Source: JAIWNK01 sp964453115 (GTDB lineage Bacteria; Chloroflexota; Anaerolineae; Anaerolineales; Anaerolineaceae). From it: a DNA stretch of 64,000 nt. The notes beneath the pieces were generated by a model. That model searched no databases, was not told where the DNA came from, and saw only the letters and a list, made by a program, of their open reading frames with translations. The translations under genes and the position numbers were made by a program. Shown piece by piece: positions 40,739 through 48,956 of this stretch. The stretch is from NCBI GenBank assembly GCA_964453115.1, contig CAYVRT010000019.1, positions 10,229 to 74,228 on the forward strand. Direction: 5' to 3'. The number at the start of each line of letters is the position of its first letter. Position 1 is the stretch's first letter.

Positions 40739-42427
40739 TTATGGCACGAACTCGATGAACTCGAAGTAGTCGGCACCAACCGGCTGTGCGCCATAGCCCT
40801 TAATCTTCTTGGAGAAGATCAGGGGCGTGTTGTTATGTCCCAACCAGATGCGCATCACATCATCATGCATGATCTGCTCGGTCTGCTTGTACATTTGTTC
40901 ACGTGCAGCCTGATCGGGCGTGACCAAAGCCTTCTTGAGCAACGCGGCCAGTTCAGGGTTCTGATACCAGCCCTCACGTTTGATCGGCTGATCGCCCGTT
41001 CCGAAGAAGTAACCGGTGAAGTTGTCGGGGTCGCCGTTATCGCCGCCCCAGCCCAGGAAGTACAGGCCCATCAACCGACCCTCGCGCCGAGCGCCCAAAT
41101 AGGTCGGCCAGTCGCCTTCCAGATACAATTCCACCTTAAAGCCCGCCGCATTCAAGTTAGCAGCCGCAGCCTCGGCAATTTCCTTCGCCGCAGGGAAGTA
41201 GAAGCGCGTTACAGGCATGTAGTAGAGCCGCAACGGAATCTTATCGCCCGCCTTGAAGACCACCTTGCCATCCGCATCCAGAACATCCTCAGCCACGGTC
41301 ACTTCGCTCAGGCCATTCGGGAAGCCCGCCTCAGCCAGCAGCTTCTTGGAAAGTTCCGGATCATACTTCCAATCCTCAATCGCCTCGTTGTGTCCCCAAA
41401 CCATCGGCGGCAGCAAGTTGGTTGCCACCGTGCCATATTTGCCAAAGAAGTTTTTGATCAGGCCTTCTTTGTCAATGGCATGGGCAACAGCCTCGCGCAC
41501 GCGAATATCCTGGAATTCCTCAATCTTGTAGTTAAAGGCCAGATAGCTTGTATTCAAAGCTGGACGGGTGATGATGTAGAGGTTCGGGTCGGTTTCAGCT
41601 GCGGCCAGGTCTTCCACCACGGCCTGCTCCAGGCCGTGAATATCGCCGGCCTTGAGCGCCAGGAAGCGTGCCGAATCATCGGGGATGACGCGGAACAGGA
41701 TCTGGTCAATCTTTGGCTTTCCGCCCCAATAGTCTGCATTGGCATCAACGGTAATGTGATCGCCTTCAACCCATTCAACAAACTTGAATGGCCCTGTGCC
41801 AACACAACCGCCGGTCGGGGTGCCATATTTTTCGCCCGCTTTCTTAATTGCCTCCGGGCTGGAAATGGCAAACATATCCATCGCCAGGTTCGCCAGGAAG
41901 GGCGCCATTGGCTCACTCAGCGTGAACTGCACTGTGTGATCATCTACTTTCTTAACTTCGGTGATCATGCTAGCATCATCAAAGCCACCCCACATCGCCT
42001 CATAGTATTCAAATACCTGGCTGGGATAGTGATAAGGATTGGTAGTAAAGCGCCAACGCTCAAAGTTAAAAACGACCGCATCGGCATTGAAATCGGTGCC
42101 ATCATGGAACTTGACATTCTTGCGCAGTTTGCAAGTCCACACGGTTGCGTTTTCATTCGGCAGGCATTCTTCGGCCAGTGCCGGGATGGGCTTGGTGCTG
42201 CCCAACTCATATTGATAGAGCGGCTCCAGCACCTGCCCGGTAACACGGAACGACTCACCATCGGTCACAATGGATGGGTCAAGCTGCACCGAATCGGCGC
42301 CGCGCCCAAAAATGAAAACTTTCGGTGTTGTTGGCTCTGTTGTGGCATTCCCACCCCCACAAGCTGTCAACGCCATGCTGGCAATGATCAACACCACCAA
42401 CACCCCAAACAAAGATTTGCGTAGCAT
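40739..42427 (-). CDS. dppA: Peptide-type ABC substrate-binding lipoprotein (SBP family 5)
   Basis: A 562-residue extracellular receptor, first gene of the dppABCDF operon. The lipobox is MALTACGGG. Family 5 features are LDPSIVTDGESFRVTGQVLEPLYQY, WTCKLRKNVKFHDGTDFNADAVVFNFERW, VGTGPFKFVEW and the C-terminal LGWGGDNGDPDNFTGYFF. GGAGGAGAG precedes ATG 42427. Ligands of such proteins range from peptides to metals and sugars and cannot be assigned. Confidence 0.93.
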   Translation of the reverse strand: MLRKSLFGVLVVLIIASMALTACGGGNATTEPTTPKVFIFGRGADSVQLDPSIVTDGESFRVTGQVLEPLYQYELGSTKPIPALAEECLPNENATVWTCKLRKNVKFHDGTDFNADAVVFNFERWRFTTNPYHYPSQVFEYYEAMWGGFDDASMITEVKKVDDHTVQFTLSEPMAPFLANLAMDMFAISSPEAIKKAGEKYGTPTGGCVGTGPFKFVEWVEGDHITVDANADYWGGKPKIDQILFRVIPDDSARFLALKAGDIHGLEQAVVEDLAAAETDPNLYIITRPALNTSYLAFNYKIEEFQDIRVREAVAHAIDKEGLIKNFFGKYGTVATNLLPPMVWGHNEAIEDWKYDPELSKKLLAEAGFPNGLSEVTVAEDVLDADGKVVFKAGDKIPLRLYYMPVTRFYFPAAKEIAEAAAANLNAAGFKVELYLEGDWPTYLGARREGRLMGLYFLGWGGDNGDPDNFTGYFFGTGDQPIKREGWYQNPELAALLKKALVTPDQAAREQMYKQTEQIMHDDVMRIWLGHNNTPLIFSKKIKGYGAQPVGADYFEFIEFVP

Positions 42428-42540
42428 AACTCTCTCCTCCGAAATGAACAGGGTACGAACAAACCAAGGCTAGGTTTCTCCATACAAATTCTACTTGCTG
42501 CGCACCTCCTTCCCTGAAGGCCAAAACAAACGGTAGTATG

Positions 42541-42571
42541 ATTATACAGTACTTTAATTTTAAAAAAGCAA
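42541..42571 (-). promoter_or_regulatory. Promoter of the dpp operon
   Basis: Minus strand TATAAT at 42546-42541, preceded by TTGCTT (42571-42566) with a 19-bp spacer in an A/T-rich region. The leader is about 105 nt. Confidence 0.5.
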
Positions 42572-42615
42572 TTTTTTGAGAAATTGATTTTTAGGAAAAA
42601 ATGACTTCCACCCTG

Positions 42616-42660
42616 AAAAAACGCCGCCCTCCAGCCTTTCAGTTGTGACGGGAGGGCAGC
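42616..42660 (-). terminator. Terminator after the small membrane protein gene
   Basis: On the minus strand, GCCCTCC (42657-42651 region) pairs with GGAGGGC (42632-42626), extended by GCTG/CGGC-like flanks, and is followed by six T (42621-42616). It directly follows the stop of the 42666-43028 gene. Confidence 0.75.
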
Positions 42661-42665
42661 ATGGT

Positions 42666-43028
42666 TCACCTGGACAACAAAAACAGGGTTCCTGCAGCGC
42701 TAAGCAACACAAGATAGGGCAGCAAATGATGCCCATCGCGCACCCATGTCGGGGGCCTTGCCGAGCCGCTCAAAATGCCACCGGTTACAATCAGCGCCAA
42801 AAACAGCAGCGCCGTCAACCCGGCCAGCCAGAGCGGCAACGCCGGCAATGGGGCTGCCTGCTTCGCCTGCATCACCGTCCAGCCCAGATAGCCCACCACC
42901 ACCAGCGAGACCAGCTTATGCGCGGTGAGCAACAAAGTGCTGTAAGGCCGCCCCATGCGAGTGAGGAAAAAGCCCGAGCTTAGAATCACCACAAACAAAA
43001 CCGCCATCACAACAAAGTCTTTCACCAT
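42666..43028 (-). CDS. Small four-helix membrane protein with conserved-looking His residues
   Basis: A 120-residue protein with four predicted membrane helices. Histidines occur at TAHKLVSLV (helix 2) and RDGHHLLPYLVLL (before helix 4), a spacing seen in small di-heme or b-type membrane proteins; heme binding is speculative. GGAGGAGG precedes ATG 43028. It is the last gene of the tetR-MDR transcription unit, 25 bp downstream of the oxidoreductase. Confidence 0.7.
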   Translation of the reverse strand: MVKDFVVMAVLFVVILSSGFFLTRMGRPYSTLLLTAHKLVSLVVVGYLGWTVMQAKQAAPLPALPLWLAGLTALLFLALIVTGGILSGSARPPTWVRDGHHLLPYLVLLSAAGTLFLLSR

Positions 43029-43053
43029 CGAACATCCTCCTCCATCAAAAAAA

Positions 43054-44055
43054 TTATAAAAGCTCCGGTGCCACGAGCGCCAGGTTACCCATCACCTGCC
43101 CGCTTTCCAGGTGCGCGTTGGCCTGCGCCGCCTCAAGAAGCGGGTAGCGCCGCCCAATCAGGGGGCTAATTTTACCCTCTGCCAGCAAACGATACAGGAT
43201 TTGCCAATCCTCCAAAAATGGTTTTCGCCCAAACAGCGAGGCGCTTGTGCCATAGAGAAGAACCCGCTTACCATTCAATGATAGATTACACGCCAACACA
43301 CGCCCAAGCAACCGCAGCAGCCTGCCAACGCTCAACGGATTGCCATATTCCACCAATACCCCGCCCGGTTTCAACACCATCAGCCCGCGGCGGACATAAT
43401 CGCCGCCCATGCCATCAAACACAACCTGCACCCCGCCTGGGGCAACCTCACGCAGCACCGCTACAAAATCCTGGCTGCGATAATCAATTGGATGGGCGCC
43501 ATACTGCTGCAAAACGGAATGCTTGGCTGCCGAAGCCAGACCATACATTTTCAACCCGGCCAATTGTCCCAACTGCAAAAAAGCCGTCCCCACCCCACCA
43601 CTTGCCCCAATCACCAACACCGCATCGCCGCGCTGCACCCTGGCAACGCGATGCAAACATTGATAGGCAACAACGGAATTCAAAATCAAGACTGCGGCCT
43701 GTGCCAAATCCAGCCCGGATGGCACAGCCATCAACTGCTGGGCGCGCAGGTAGATGTACTCGGCATAGCCGCCGACAATCGTCAAGGCTGCCACCAGGTC
43801 ACCCACTGCAAAGGTTGAGCGCACCGCAGGGCCAATCGAATCCACCACGCCCACCACAGCATAGCCGGGCACAAACGGCAGACGCGGCGCAGAAGGAGAA
43901 AGGCCATAACGCGCCTGCACATCCGGCAAACAAACCGGTACAGCCAAAACGCGCACGCGCACCTCGCCAGCCCTGGGCGGGCGCAATTCCTGCTCCACCA
44001 CGTGCAGCATCTCCGGCCCACCGCGTTGCACCGCCATGACTTGCCGATACTTCAT
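43054..44055 (-). CDS. MDR-family alcohol dehydrogenase/quinone oxidoreductase
   Basis: A ~333-residue medium-chain dehydrogenase/reductase. The N-terminal GroES-like domain (ELRPPRAGEVRVRVLAVPVC) and the NADP-binding Rossmann motif VLVIGASGGVGTAFLQLGQLAG are clear. The zinc-ligand residues of zinc ADHs are lacking, which fits quinone oxidoreductases. AGGAGGTG decides for ATG 44055, which overlaps the tetR stop (ATGA). It is probably repressed by the upstream TetR protein. Confidence 0.88.
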   Translation of the reverse strand: MKYRQVMAVQRGGPEMLHVVEQELRPPRAGEVRVRVLAVPVCLPDVQARYGLSPSAPRLPFVPGYAVVGVVDSIGPAVRSTFAVGDLVAALTIVGGYAEYIYLRAQQLMAVPSGLDLAQAAVLILNSVVAYQCLHRVARVQRGDAVLVIGASGGVGTAFLQLGQLAGLKMYGLASAAKHSVLQQYGAHPIDYRSQDFVAVLREVAPGGVQVVFDGMGGDYVRRGLMVLKPGGVLVEYGNPLSVGRLLRLLGRVLACNLSLNGKRVLLYGTSASLFGRKPFLEDWQILYRLLAEGKISPLIGRRYPLLEAAQANAHLESGQVMGNLALVAPELL

Positions 44056-44645
44056 TGCTGCACCTCCTGCTGCCGAATGCCATCCCAAAAGAGTGCAAAC
44101 CCCTGCTGAATGAGTGGCTCAACCGGCTCGCCTTGCGGCAGTCGGCAGATATAACTCATCACCGCCACCAGGCTCTGATACAAAAATGCGCCCATCAAAT
44201 CAGCCGGGTAGGGTTTGAGAAGGCCTTGCATCAGCCCCTGCTGAATGGCAAGATAGTAAAAATCGAATTCTCGAGCGGTTTGCAAAACAACCTGCGGCGA
44301 AAGAATGCCCGGATCGCGCGTCTGCTGTGCATAGGCAAATGCTGCGGGGTGCGCAATCAGCCAATGAAGCGACCCGGCCCAAATGGCAAAAAACATCTCG
44401 CGCACCGGCATATGCGGCGCAAGCAGCTGCCGAACCGATTGCGACTCTTGCTGAGTGAGCCATAAGGCCAACTCATCCACCAGGGCCTGCTTGGTGGGAA
44501 AGTAGAGGAAGAGTGTGCCGCTTGCCGTCCCGGCCCGGCTGGCGATTTGTGCGGTGGATGTATTTTCAATGCCCTGCGCCACAAACAGTTCCAGGGCTGC
44601 TTGCAAAAAGCGCTCTTTTTTTTCCTGGCTGCGTTCTCTGACCAT
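44052..44645 (-). CDS. TetR family transcriptional regulator
   Basis: A 197-residue repressor with the N-terminal helix-turn-helix (RFLQAALELFVAQGIENTSTAQIASRAGTASGTLFLYFPTKQALV, split here as residues ~12-56) and a C-terminal ligand domain rich in aromatic residues. The ligand is unknown; the divergent thiolase suggests an acyl-CoA or fatty acid (inference). It is followed by the MDR oxidoreductase and a membrane protein in one operon and is divergent from the thiolase. Confidence 0.93.
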   Translation of the reverse strand: MVRERSQEKKERFLQAALELFVAQGIENTSTAQIASRAGTASGTLFLYFPTKQALVDELALWLTQQESQSVRQLLAPHMPVREMFFAIWAGSLHWLIAHPAAFAYAQQTRDPGILSPQVVLQTAREFDFYYLAIQQGLMQGLLKPYPADLMGAFLYQSLVAVMSYICRLPQGEPVEPLIQQGFALFWDGIRQQEVQQ

Positions 44646-44652
44646 TCTTACT

Positions 44653-44684
44653 CCTATAATGACTGATTACTCAATCATTATAGG
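44653..44684. promoter_or_regulatory. Perfect palindromic operator between tetR and the thiolase gene
   Basis: Inverted repeat CCTATAATGA (44653-44662) / TCATTATAGG (44675-44684) with a 12-bp centre. It spans the -10 box of the tetR promoter and the start of its leader. It is the likely binding site of the adjacent TetR protein. Confidence 0.75.
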
Positions 44685-44705
44685 AACAAATCAAACTTTT
44701 GTCAA
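44677..44705 (-). promoter_or_regulatory. Consensus promoter TTGACA-17-TATAAT for tetR
   Basis: Minus strand TTGACA (44705-44700), 17-bp spacer, TATAAT (44682-44677): a perfect consensus. Its -10 lies inside the palindromic operator, as expected for tight autoregulation. Confidence 0.8.
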
Positions 44706-44722
44706 GCTATTTTTATACTTCA

Positions 44723-44731
44723 TGGTACAAT
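44723..44731 (+). promoter_or_regulatory. Extended -10 of the thiolase promoter
   Basis: TGGTACAAT (TACAAT 44726-44731) about 33 bp before ATG 44764, with TTTGGAGGA as ribosome-binding site. The -35 region is poor. Confidence 0.5.
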
Positions 44732-44763
44732 CAATAGATACCCTGCTTTGGAGGATGAAACCG

Positions 44764-45984
44764 ATGACGGATGCTGTTCTGGTAGATGCCATCCGCACCC
44801 CAATTGGAGCGCTGGGCGGCGCTTTGGCTGCCGTGCGCCCCGATGACCTGGCGGCACTGGTGTTGAAGACAATTGTCGAGCGCAACCAGCTCGACCCACA
44901 AGAGATTGACGAAGTCTACCTGGGCTGTGCCAATCAGGCCGGCGAAGATAACCGCAACATTGCCCGCATGGCTGTCCTGCTGGCTGGTTTGCCGGTCTCC
45001 CTGCCGGCGCTGACGGTTAACCGCCTGTGCGCCTCTGGGCTGGCAGCGGTCAACCTGGCTGCCCGGGCCATTCGCGCCGGTGATGGCAATCTATTCCTGG
45101 CTGGCGGCGCCGAAAGCATGTCACGCGCCCCCTATTCGCTGCCCAAGGCCGAGCAAGGTTTTTCCTTTGGCAACCTGACAGCCTGGGATACCGCCCTCGG
45201 CTGGCGCTACCCCAACCCGCGCATGGTGGCAAGCTATGGCACCGAAAGCATGGGCGAGACGGCCGAAAACATAGCCGACCTGACCGGCATCACACGCCTG
45301 GAACAGGACGCTTTTGCTGCTGAAAGCCACCGCCGTGCCATTGCAGCCATAGATGCGGGCCGCTTTGCCGAAGAAATTTTGCCCGTTCCCATTCCACAAC
45401 GCAAAGGCGAGCCGCTGCTGGTGACGACAGATGAACGCCCGCGCCGCGACACAACAGCTGAATCACTGGCGCGCCTCAAGCCTGCCTTCCGCAAAGAAGG
45501 CAGCGTGACGGCTGGCAATTCCTCCGGGTTGAACGATGGTGCTGCGGCTCTGCTGGTAATGAGCGCCGAACGCGCCCGCAGCCTGGGGCTGCGCCCCCTG
45601 GCCCGACTGATCACTTCCGCCTCTTCTGGCATCGAGCCGCGCATCATGGGCCTTGGCCCAGTTGAGGCTGTGCGCAAGATCTTTGCCCGAACCGGCCTGA
45701 AAGCCAGTCACCTGGGCCTGGTGGAACTGAACGAAGCCTTTGCCGTGCAAGCGCTGGCTGTGCTGCGCCAATTGAACATCTCACCAGAAGTCACCAATGT
45801 CAACGGGGGTGCGATTGCCCTTGGTCACCCGTTGGGCTGTTCTGGTGCGCGCATCCTCACCACCCTGCTGCACGAAATGCGCCGCCGCGCCCCCATGGCG
45901 CCCCGCCCCTTCTACGGCCTGGCGGCCCTGTGCGTGGGTGTTGGACAGGGTGAGGCCACGCTGGTAGAATGGCTGGACGAATAA
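44764..45984 (+). CDS. Thiolase (acetyl-CoA C-acyltransferase)
   Basis: A 406-residue thiolase for beta-ketoacyl-CoA cleavage or condensation. The active-site Cys is in VNRLCASGLAAVN, the His in NEAFAVQAL, and the C-terminal pair in NVNGGAIALGHPLGCSGARI and AALCVGVGQGEA. The start at 44764 is set by GGAGGA; an in-frame ATG at 44755 is too close. The remaining upstream frame is not used. The chain-length preference is unclear; acetyl-CoA acetyltransferase and 3-oxoadipyl-CoA thiolase are both possible. Confidence 0.93.
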   Translation: MTDAVLVDAIRTPIGALGGALAAVRPDDLAALVLKTIVERNQLDPQEIDEVYLGCANQAGEDNRNIARMAVLLAGLPVSLPALTVNRLCASGLAAVNLAARAIRAGDGNLFLAGGAESMSRAPYSLPKAEQGFSFGNLTAWDTALGWRYPNPRMVASYGTESMGETAENIADLTGITRLEQDAFAAESHRRAIAAIDAGRFAEEILPVPIPQRKGEPLLVTTDERPRRDTTAESLARLKPAFRKEGSVTAGNSSGLNDGAAALLVMSAERARSLGLRPLARLITSASSGIEPRIMGLGPVEAVRKIFARTGLKASHLGLVELNEAFAVQALAVLRQLNISPEVTNVNGGAIALGHPLGCSGARILTTLLHEMRRRAPMAPRPFYGLAALCVGVGQGEATLVEWLDE

Positions 45985-45988
45985 ACCA

Positions 45989-46981
45989 ATGAATGTGCTG
46001 GTAACCGGCTCAACAGGTTTTGTGGGCGCGGCCCTGTGCCGCGCCCTGCTCCAGGCCGGGCATTGCGTGCGTGCTTTTCACCGCCCCACCAGCACGCTCA
46101 AACTGCTCGAAGACCTGCCCGTACAGCACGCCCTTGGCGACCTGACCCAGCCAGAGAGCCTGCCCCCGGCCATGCGGGATATCGAAGTTGTCTTCCATTG
46201 CGCCGCACAACTCGATGCACGCCGCCAGCCATCTGGACGCATGTATGCCGTCACAGTTGAGGGCACGCGCGCCGTGCTACGCGCCGCCCGGCAGGCCGGT
46301 GTGCGGCGTGTGCTGCACACCAGTTCGGTTGCTGCCTTGGGGCTGCCCGAAGATGATGCCCCAACCCTGCTGAACGAGAACCATACCTGGAACTGCCGCC
46401 CACACCTCTGGCCCTATGGCTATGCCAAACACCTGGCCGAAATGGAAATCCAGCGAGCAGTTGCCGAAGGGATGGATGTTGTCATTCTCAACCCCAGCTA
46501 CATCATCGGTGCCGGCGACATCTACCGCCAAAGCAGTTCCTTGCTCATCCAGGTGGCACAGCAGCGCCTGCGCCTGACAACCGAGGGCGGGCTGAACGTC
46601 GTCTCGATTGAAGATGTGGTTGCCGGACATTTGGCGGCCATGGAGCGCGGCGAACGCGGTGAACGCTACATCCTGGGCGGACACAATCTGCTGCACACGG
46701 TTCTGCTGGAAAAAATTGCCCTGGCTGCGCATGTGCCGCCCCCCACCGCCATGCTCTCCGCCGGGCTGCTGCGCCTGCTTAGCGGCCCCTTCAGCCTGCT
46801 GGAAAGTTTCCTCAACCTGCCCGTCTCTGCCGGATTGCTCCATCAGGCCGGGCTACATTTCTACTACGCAACCCGCAAAGCCCAGGTTGCACTGCGCCTT
46901 GCACCGCCGCGCCCAATCGAAGAGGCCATTGCCCAGGCACTGGCCTGGTTTGCTGAACGCGGCGCCCTTTCCAATCGTTAA
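45989..46981 (+). CDS. NAD-dependent epimerase/dehydratase (extended SDR)
   Basis: A 330-residue extended SDR. The N-terminal NAD motif is VTGSTGFVGAALCRALL and the catalytic Tyr-Lys pair is in YGYAKHLAE. The sequence pattern (VFHCAAQLD, GTRAVLRAARQAGVRRVLHTSS, LNPSYIIGAGD) resembles HpnA-like sugar/3-beta-hydroxysteroid dehydrogenase-type proteins. The substrate is unknown. It starts 4 bp after the thiolase stop and is co-transcribed. Confidence 0.88.
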   Translation: MNVLVTGSTGFVGAALCRALLQAGHCVRAFHRPTSTLKLLEDLPVQHALGDLTQPESLPPAMRDIEVVFHCAAQLDARRQPSGRMYAVTVEGTRAVLRAARQAGVRRVLHTSSVAALGLPEDDAPTLLNENHTWNCRPHLWPYGYAKHLAEMEIQRAVAEGMDVVILNPSYIIGAGDIYRQSSSLLIQVAQQRLRLTTEGGLNVVSIEDVVAGHLAAMERGERGERYILGGHNLLHTVLLEKIALAAHVPPPTAMLSAGLLRLLSGPFSLLESFLNLPVSAGLLHQAGLHFYYATRKAQVALRLAPPRPIEEAIAQALAWFAERGALSNR

Positions 46982-47099
46982 CACCTGTCACCCGTCACAC
47001 AAATTCGGTGCAGGGTATGCTTTCTACCGTGAGCTTTGTCGGCTCTTTCGGGAAGTTCAGTACTGGAAAGCCCCGATTGCGCTCATTAACATAAGCACA

Positions 47100-47615
47100 A
47101 TGTTAAAAGAAATGGCAACCCGTTTCCCTTTGTTCAACGGCATGAGCGACGATCAATTGACCGTGCTGGATGCCTTCTTCGAACGTTGCGCATTCAACAA
47201 AGAAGAAGTCGTCTTTGAACAGGGAGACCCGGCGCGCAGGCTCTACGTTTTGTGCAGTGGCGAGGTCGTCATTCGCTACAAACCCTATGATGGCCCACCC
47301 CTGGTTGTGACCCGGATTGCACCAGGCGGGGTATTTGGCTGGTCGGCAGCACTGGCACGCCCGGCCTACACCTCTGGCGCGATTGCCACCATGCCAAGCA
47401 TTGCCTTGCGCACAGGCATTGAACAATTGCACAGCCTGTGCCTGGTTGCCCCACAAACCGGCACGCTGCTGATGGAACGGCTCAGCGAAGCAATTGCTGA
47501 GCGCCGCACGATGCGCAACCCGGTGCTGGATTTGCTAAACAAAAAGTTTTCTTCCGGCGATGATTGTACCTCAAGGAGTGTCCCCAATGGAACCGAACCC
47601 GAATTTCACCGTTGA
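47100..47615 (+). CDS. Cyclic-nucleotide-binding domain protein without HTH
   Basis: A 171-residue protein with a CRP-type cNMP-binding beta-roll (FEQGDPARRLYVLCSGEVVIRY, PGGVFGWSAAL, residues ~35-95). It lacks the C-terminal DNA-binding winged helix of Crp/Fnr regulators; the tail is short and basic. It overlaps the following NifU-like gene by 29 nt. It may act as a small-molecule sensor regulating a partner protein rather than DNA (inference). Confidence 0.8.
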   Translation: MLKEMATRFPLFNGMSDDQLTVLDAFFERCAFNKEEVVFEQGDPARRLYVLCSGEVVIRYKPYDGPPLVVTRIAPGGVFGWSAALARPAYTSGAIATMPSIALRTGIEQLHSLCLVAPQTGTLLMERLSEAIAERRTMRNPVLDLLNKKFSSGDDCTSRSVPNGTEPEFHR

Positions 47616-47838
47616 AGAACAATTGCGCGGCCTGATTGAACAGCTTGATGCCTACATCGAAAATTATCATGGCGGCTCAGTCGAACTTGTCTCGTTTGAT
47701 GGCAAAGTCGTAAAAGTGCGCCTGGGCGGCGCCTGCCTGGGCTGCCCACTCTCGCCGGTCACACTCAAAGGCTGGGTGGAAGGCACCCTGCGGCAATTCT
47801 TTCCGGAAATTGAAGCCGTCGAAGCCGCAGAAGATTAG
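47587..47838 (+). CDS. NifU C-terminal-domain protein (Fe-S cluster scaffold)
   Basis: An 83-residue NifU-like/Nfu protein with the cluster-binding CxxC in GGACLGCPLSPVTLKGWVEG. It carries or transfers Fe-S clusters. AAGGAG upstream of ATG 47587 decides the start inside the previous gene. The stop is 3 bp from a convergent gene. Confidence 0.9.
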   Translation: MEPNPNFTVEEQLRGLIEQLDAYIENYHGGSVELVSFDGKVVKVRLGGACLGCPLSPVTLKGWVEGTLRQFFPEIEAVEAAED

Positions 47839-47841
47839 GCC

Positions 47842-48210
47842 CTACTCCAAGAACACTTCAACGTGTTCGCCATCCTTATCATCGAACACATCCACCACTT
47901 GCCCGGTCACCCCGGCACGCACCATCTCCATCATCTGATTCATATCCACCCCCTCCACCTCCGGAGAAAAACGTGCCCCCATCTTCACCCCGGCATTGAG
48001 CACGTTCACCGGCAGGCGGACATTGACTCGCACCTTGCCCGTGTTGGTATCCGTCACGCGCACCCGCAGCCAGCGCGCTTGCGCCGTGCTGGGGGCTGCT
48101 GTCCGACGCACCTCGCCCAAAGCCTCAAGCAGCCGCACCCCTTCTTCGGCTGTAATCTTTCCATCGCGAATCATCTGCAACACTTTCAAACGTTCCGGTG
48201 AAGCCGCCAT
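47842..48210 (-). CDS. SHOCT-like N-terminal domain protein
   Basis: A 122-residue protein. The N-terminal ~35 residues (ERLKVLQMIRDGKITAEEGVRLLEALGEV) match the SHOCT-like helix pair seen in many short bacterial proteins. The rest (WLRVRVTDTNTGKVRVNVRLPVN) resembles the strand-rich domain that follows in YvlB-type proteins. Function is unknown. It is the last gene of the aspS-prs-mutM operon, 11 bp after the previous gene. Confidence 0.78.
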   Translation of the reverse strand: MAASPERLKVLQMIRDGKITAEEGVRLLEALGEVRRTAAPSTAQARWLRVRVTDTNTGKVRVNVRLPVNVLNAGVKMGARFSPEVEGVDMNQMMEMVRAGVTGQVVDVFDDKDGEHVEVFLE

Positions 48211-48221
48211 TCTCTACCTCC

Positions 48222-48956
48222 TCAGGGATGAGATGAACGACGTTCCCACTCAGCCACTGCCGCCTGCAAGAACGCCTTGAGCTGCGGGTCGCTCACCCCG
48301 CCAATGCCAATATACCGTTGACTGCCATCCCAAACCACCACCCCTTCTTTCAGGTCGGTTGAAACACGAATCTTGCGTCCAGCCAATGTCGAAGTTGGCA
48401 GCAATTCTTGCACAATTTCATCAATCTGTTCCACCATGCTCTTGGGGCGCCCCACCTCTGCCGCCACACCGGCCACCGCCGCAGCCACAACCGGCTCAAC
48501 CACCGTTGGAGCTACAACAGCCGCCGGCCCAACAGCCGGAAGAGGTTGTACCGTTGGGGGTTGCGTTGGCTGTGCCGGCCGGCCAAGCCCCAACCAAATG
48601 GCCCATTCGCGCAGCAGCCCTTCCAACACCTGTCGCTGCTGCGGCTCCAACTGCTCAGCGCTGACAATCGCCTTGCCAGCCAGTTCCACCCACAGCGAGC
48701 CATCGGTACGCCGCCGCCACAAACGCGCCAAATCGCCAAAGTCGTTCCGGTCCACACCCGGCGGCAGTTTCTCCACGACCTTTTCAACCACTTTCTCCAC
48801 CACTTTTTCCACCACCCTGGGCTGTGCTGCTTCTGGCTTCTCATCCTCCTTGTTGCGCTCATACCACAGAATCGCAACAATGGCACCAGCAGCAAAACCA
48901 ATCACCACCCCAATCAGGGTCGGCAAGAGCATTGTCATCAAAGAAGGACTCGTCAT
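48222..48956 (-). CDS. Membrane-anchored protein with VVEK tandem repeats
   Basis: A 244-residue protein with one N-terminal membrane helix (LLPTLIGVVIGFAAGAIVAILWY). Four VVEK repeats (12-bp DNA repeats) that could form a short coiled coil follow at residues ~48-63. Then come an unknown domain with a Pro/Val/Ala-rich linker and a C-terminal ~55-residue domain (RKIRVSTDLKEGVVVWDGSQRYIGIGG...). Not recognised. It overlaps the mutM stop by 4 bp, so it is co-translated with mutM. Confidence 0.75.
   Translation of the reverse strand: MTSPSLMTMLLPTLIGVVIGFAAGAIVAILWYERNKEDEKPEAAQPRVVEKVVEKVVEKVVEKLPPGVDRNDFGDLARLWRRRTDGSLWVELAGKAIVSAEQLEPQQRQVLEGLLREWAIWLGLGRPAQPTQPPTVQPLPAVGPAAVVAPTVVEPVVAAAVAGVAAEVGRPKSMVEQIDEIVQELLPTSTLAGRKIRVSTDLKEGVVVWDGSQRYIGIGGVSDPQLKAFLQAAVAEWERRSSHP

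Noticed and set aside
40835..42424. 529-codon open frame on the plus strand opposite dppA
   Set aside because: Antisense shadow of a clear substrate-binding protein; GC-rich codon structure produces long reverse frames here.
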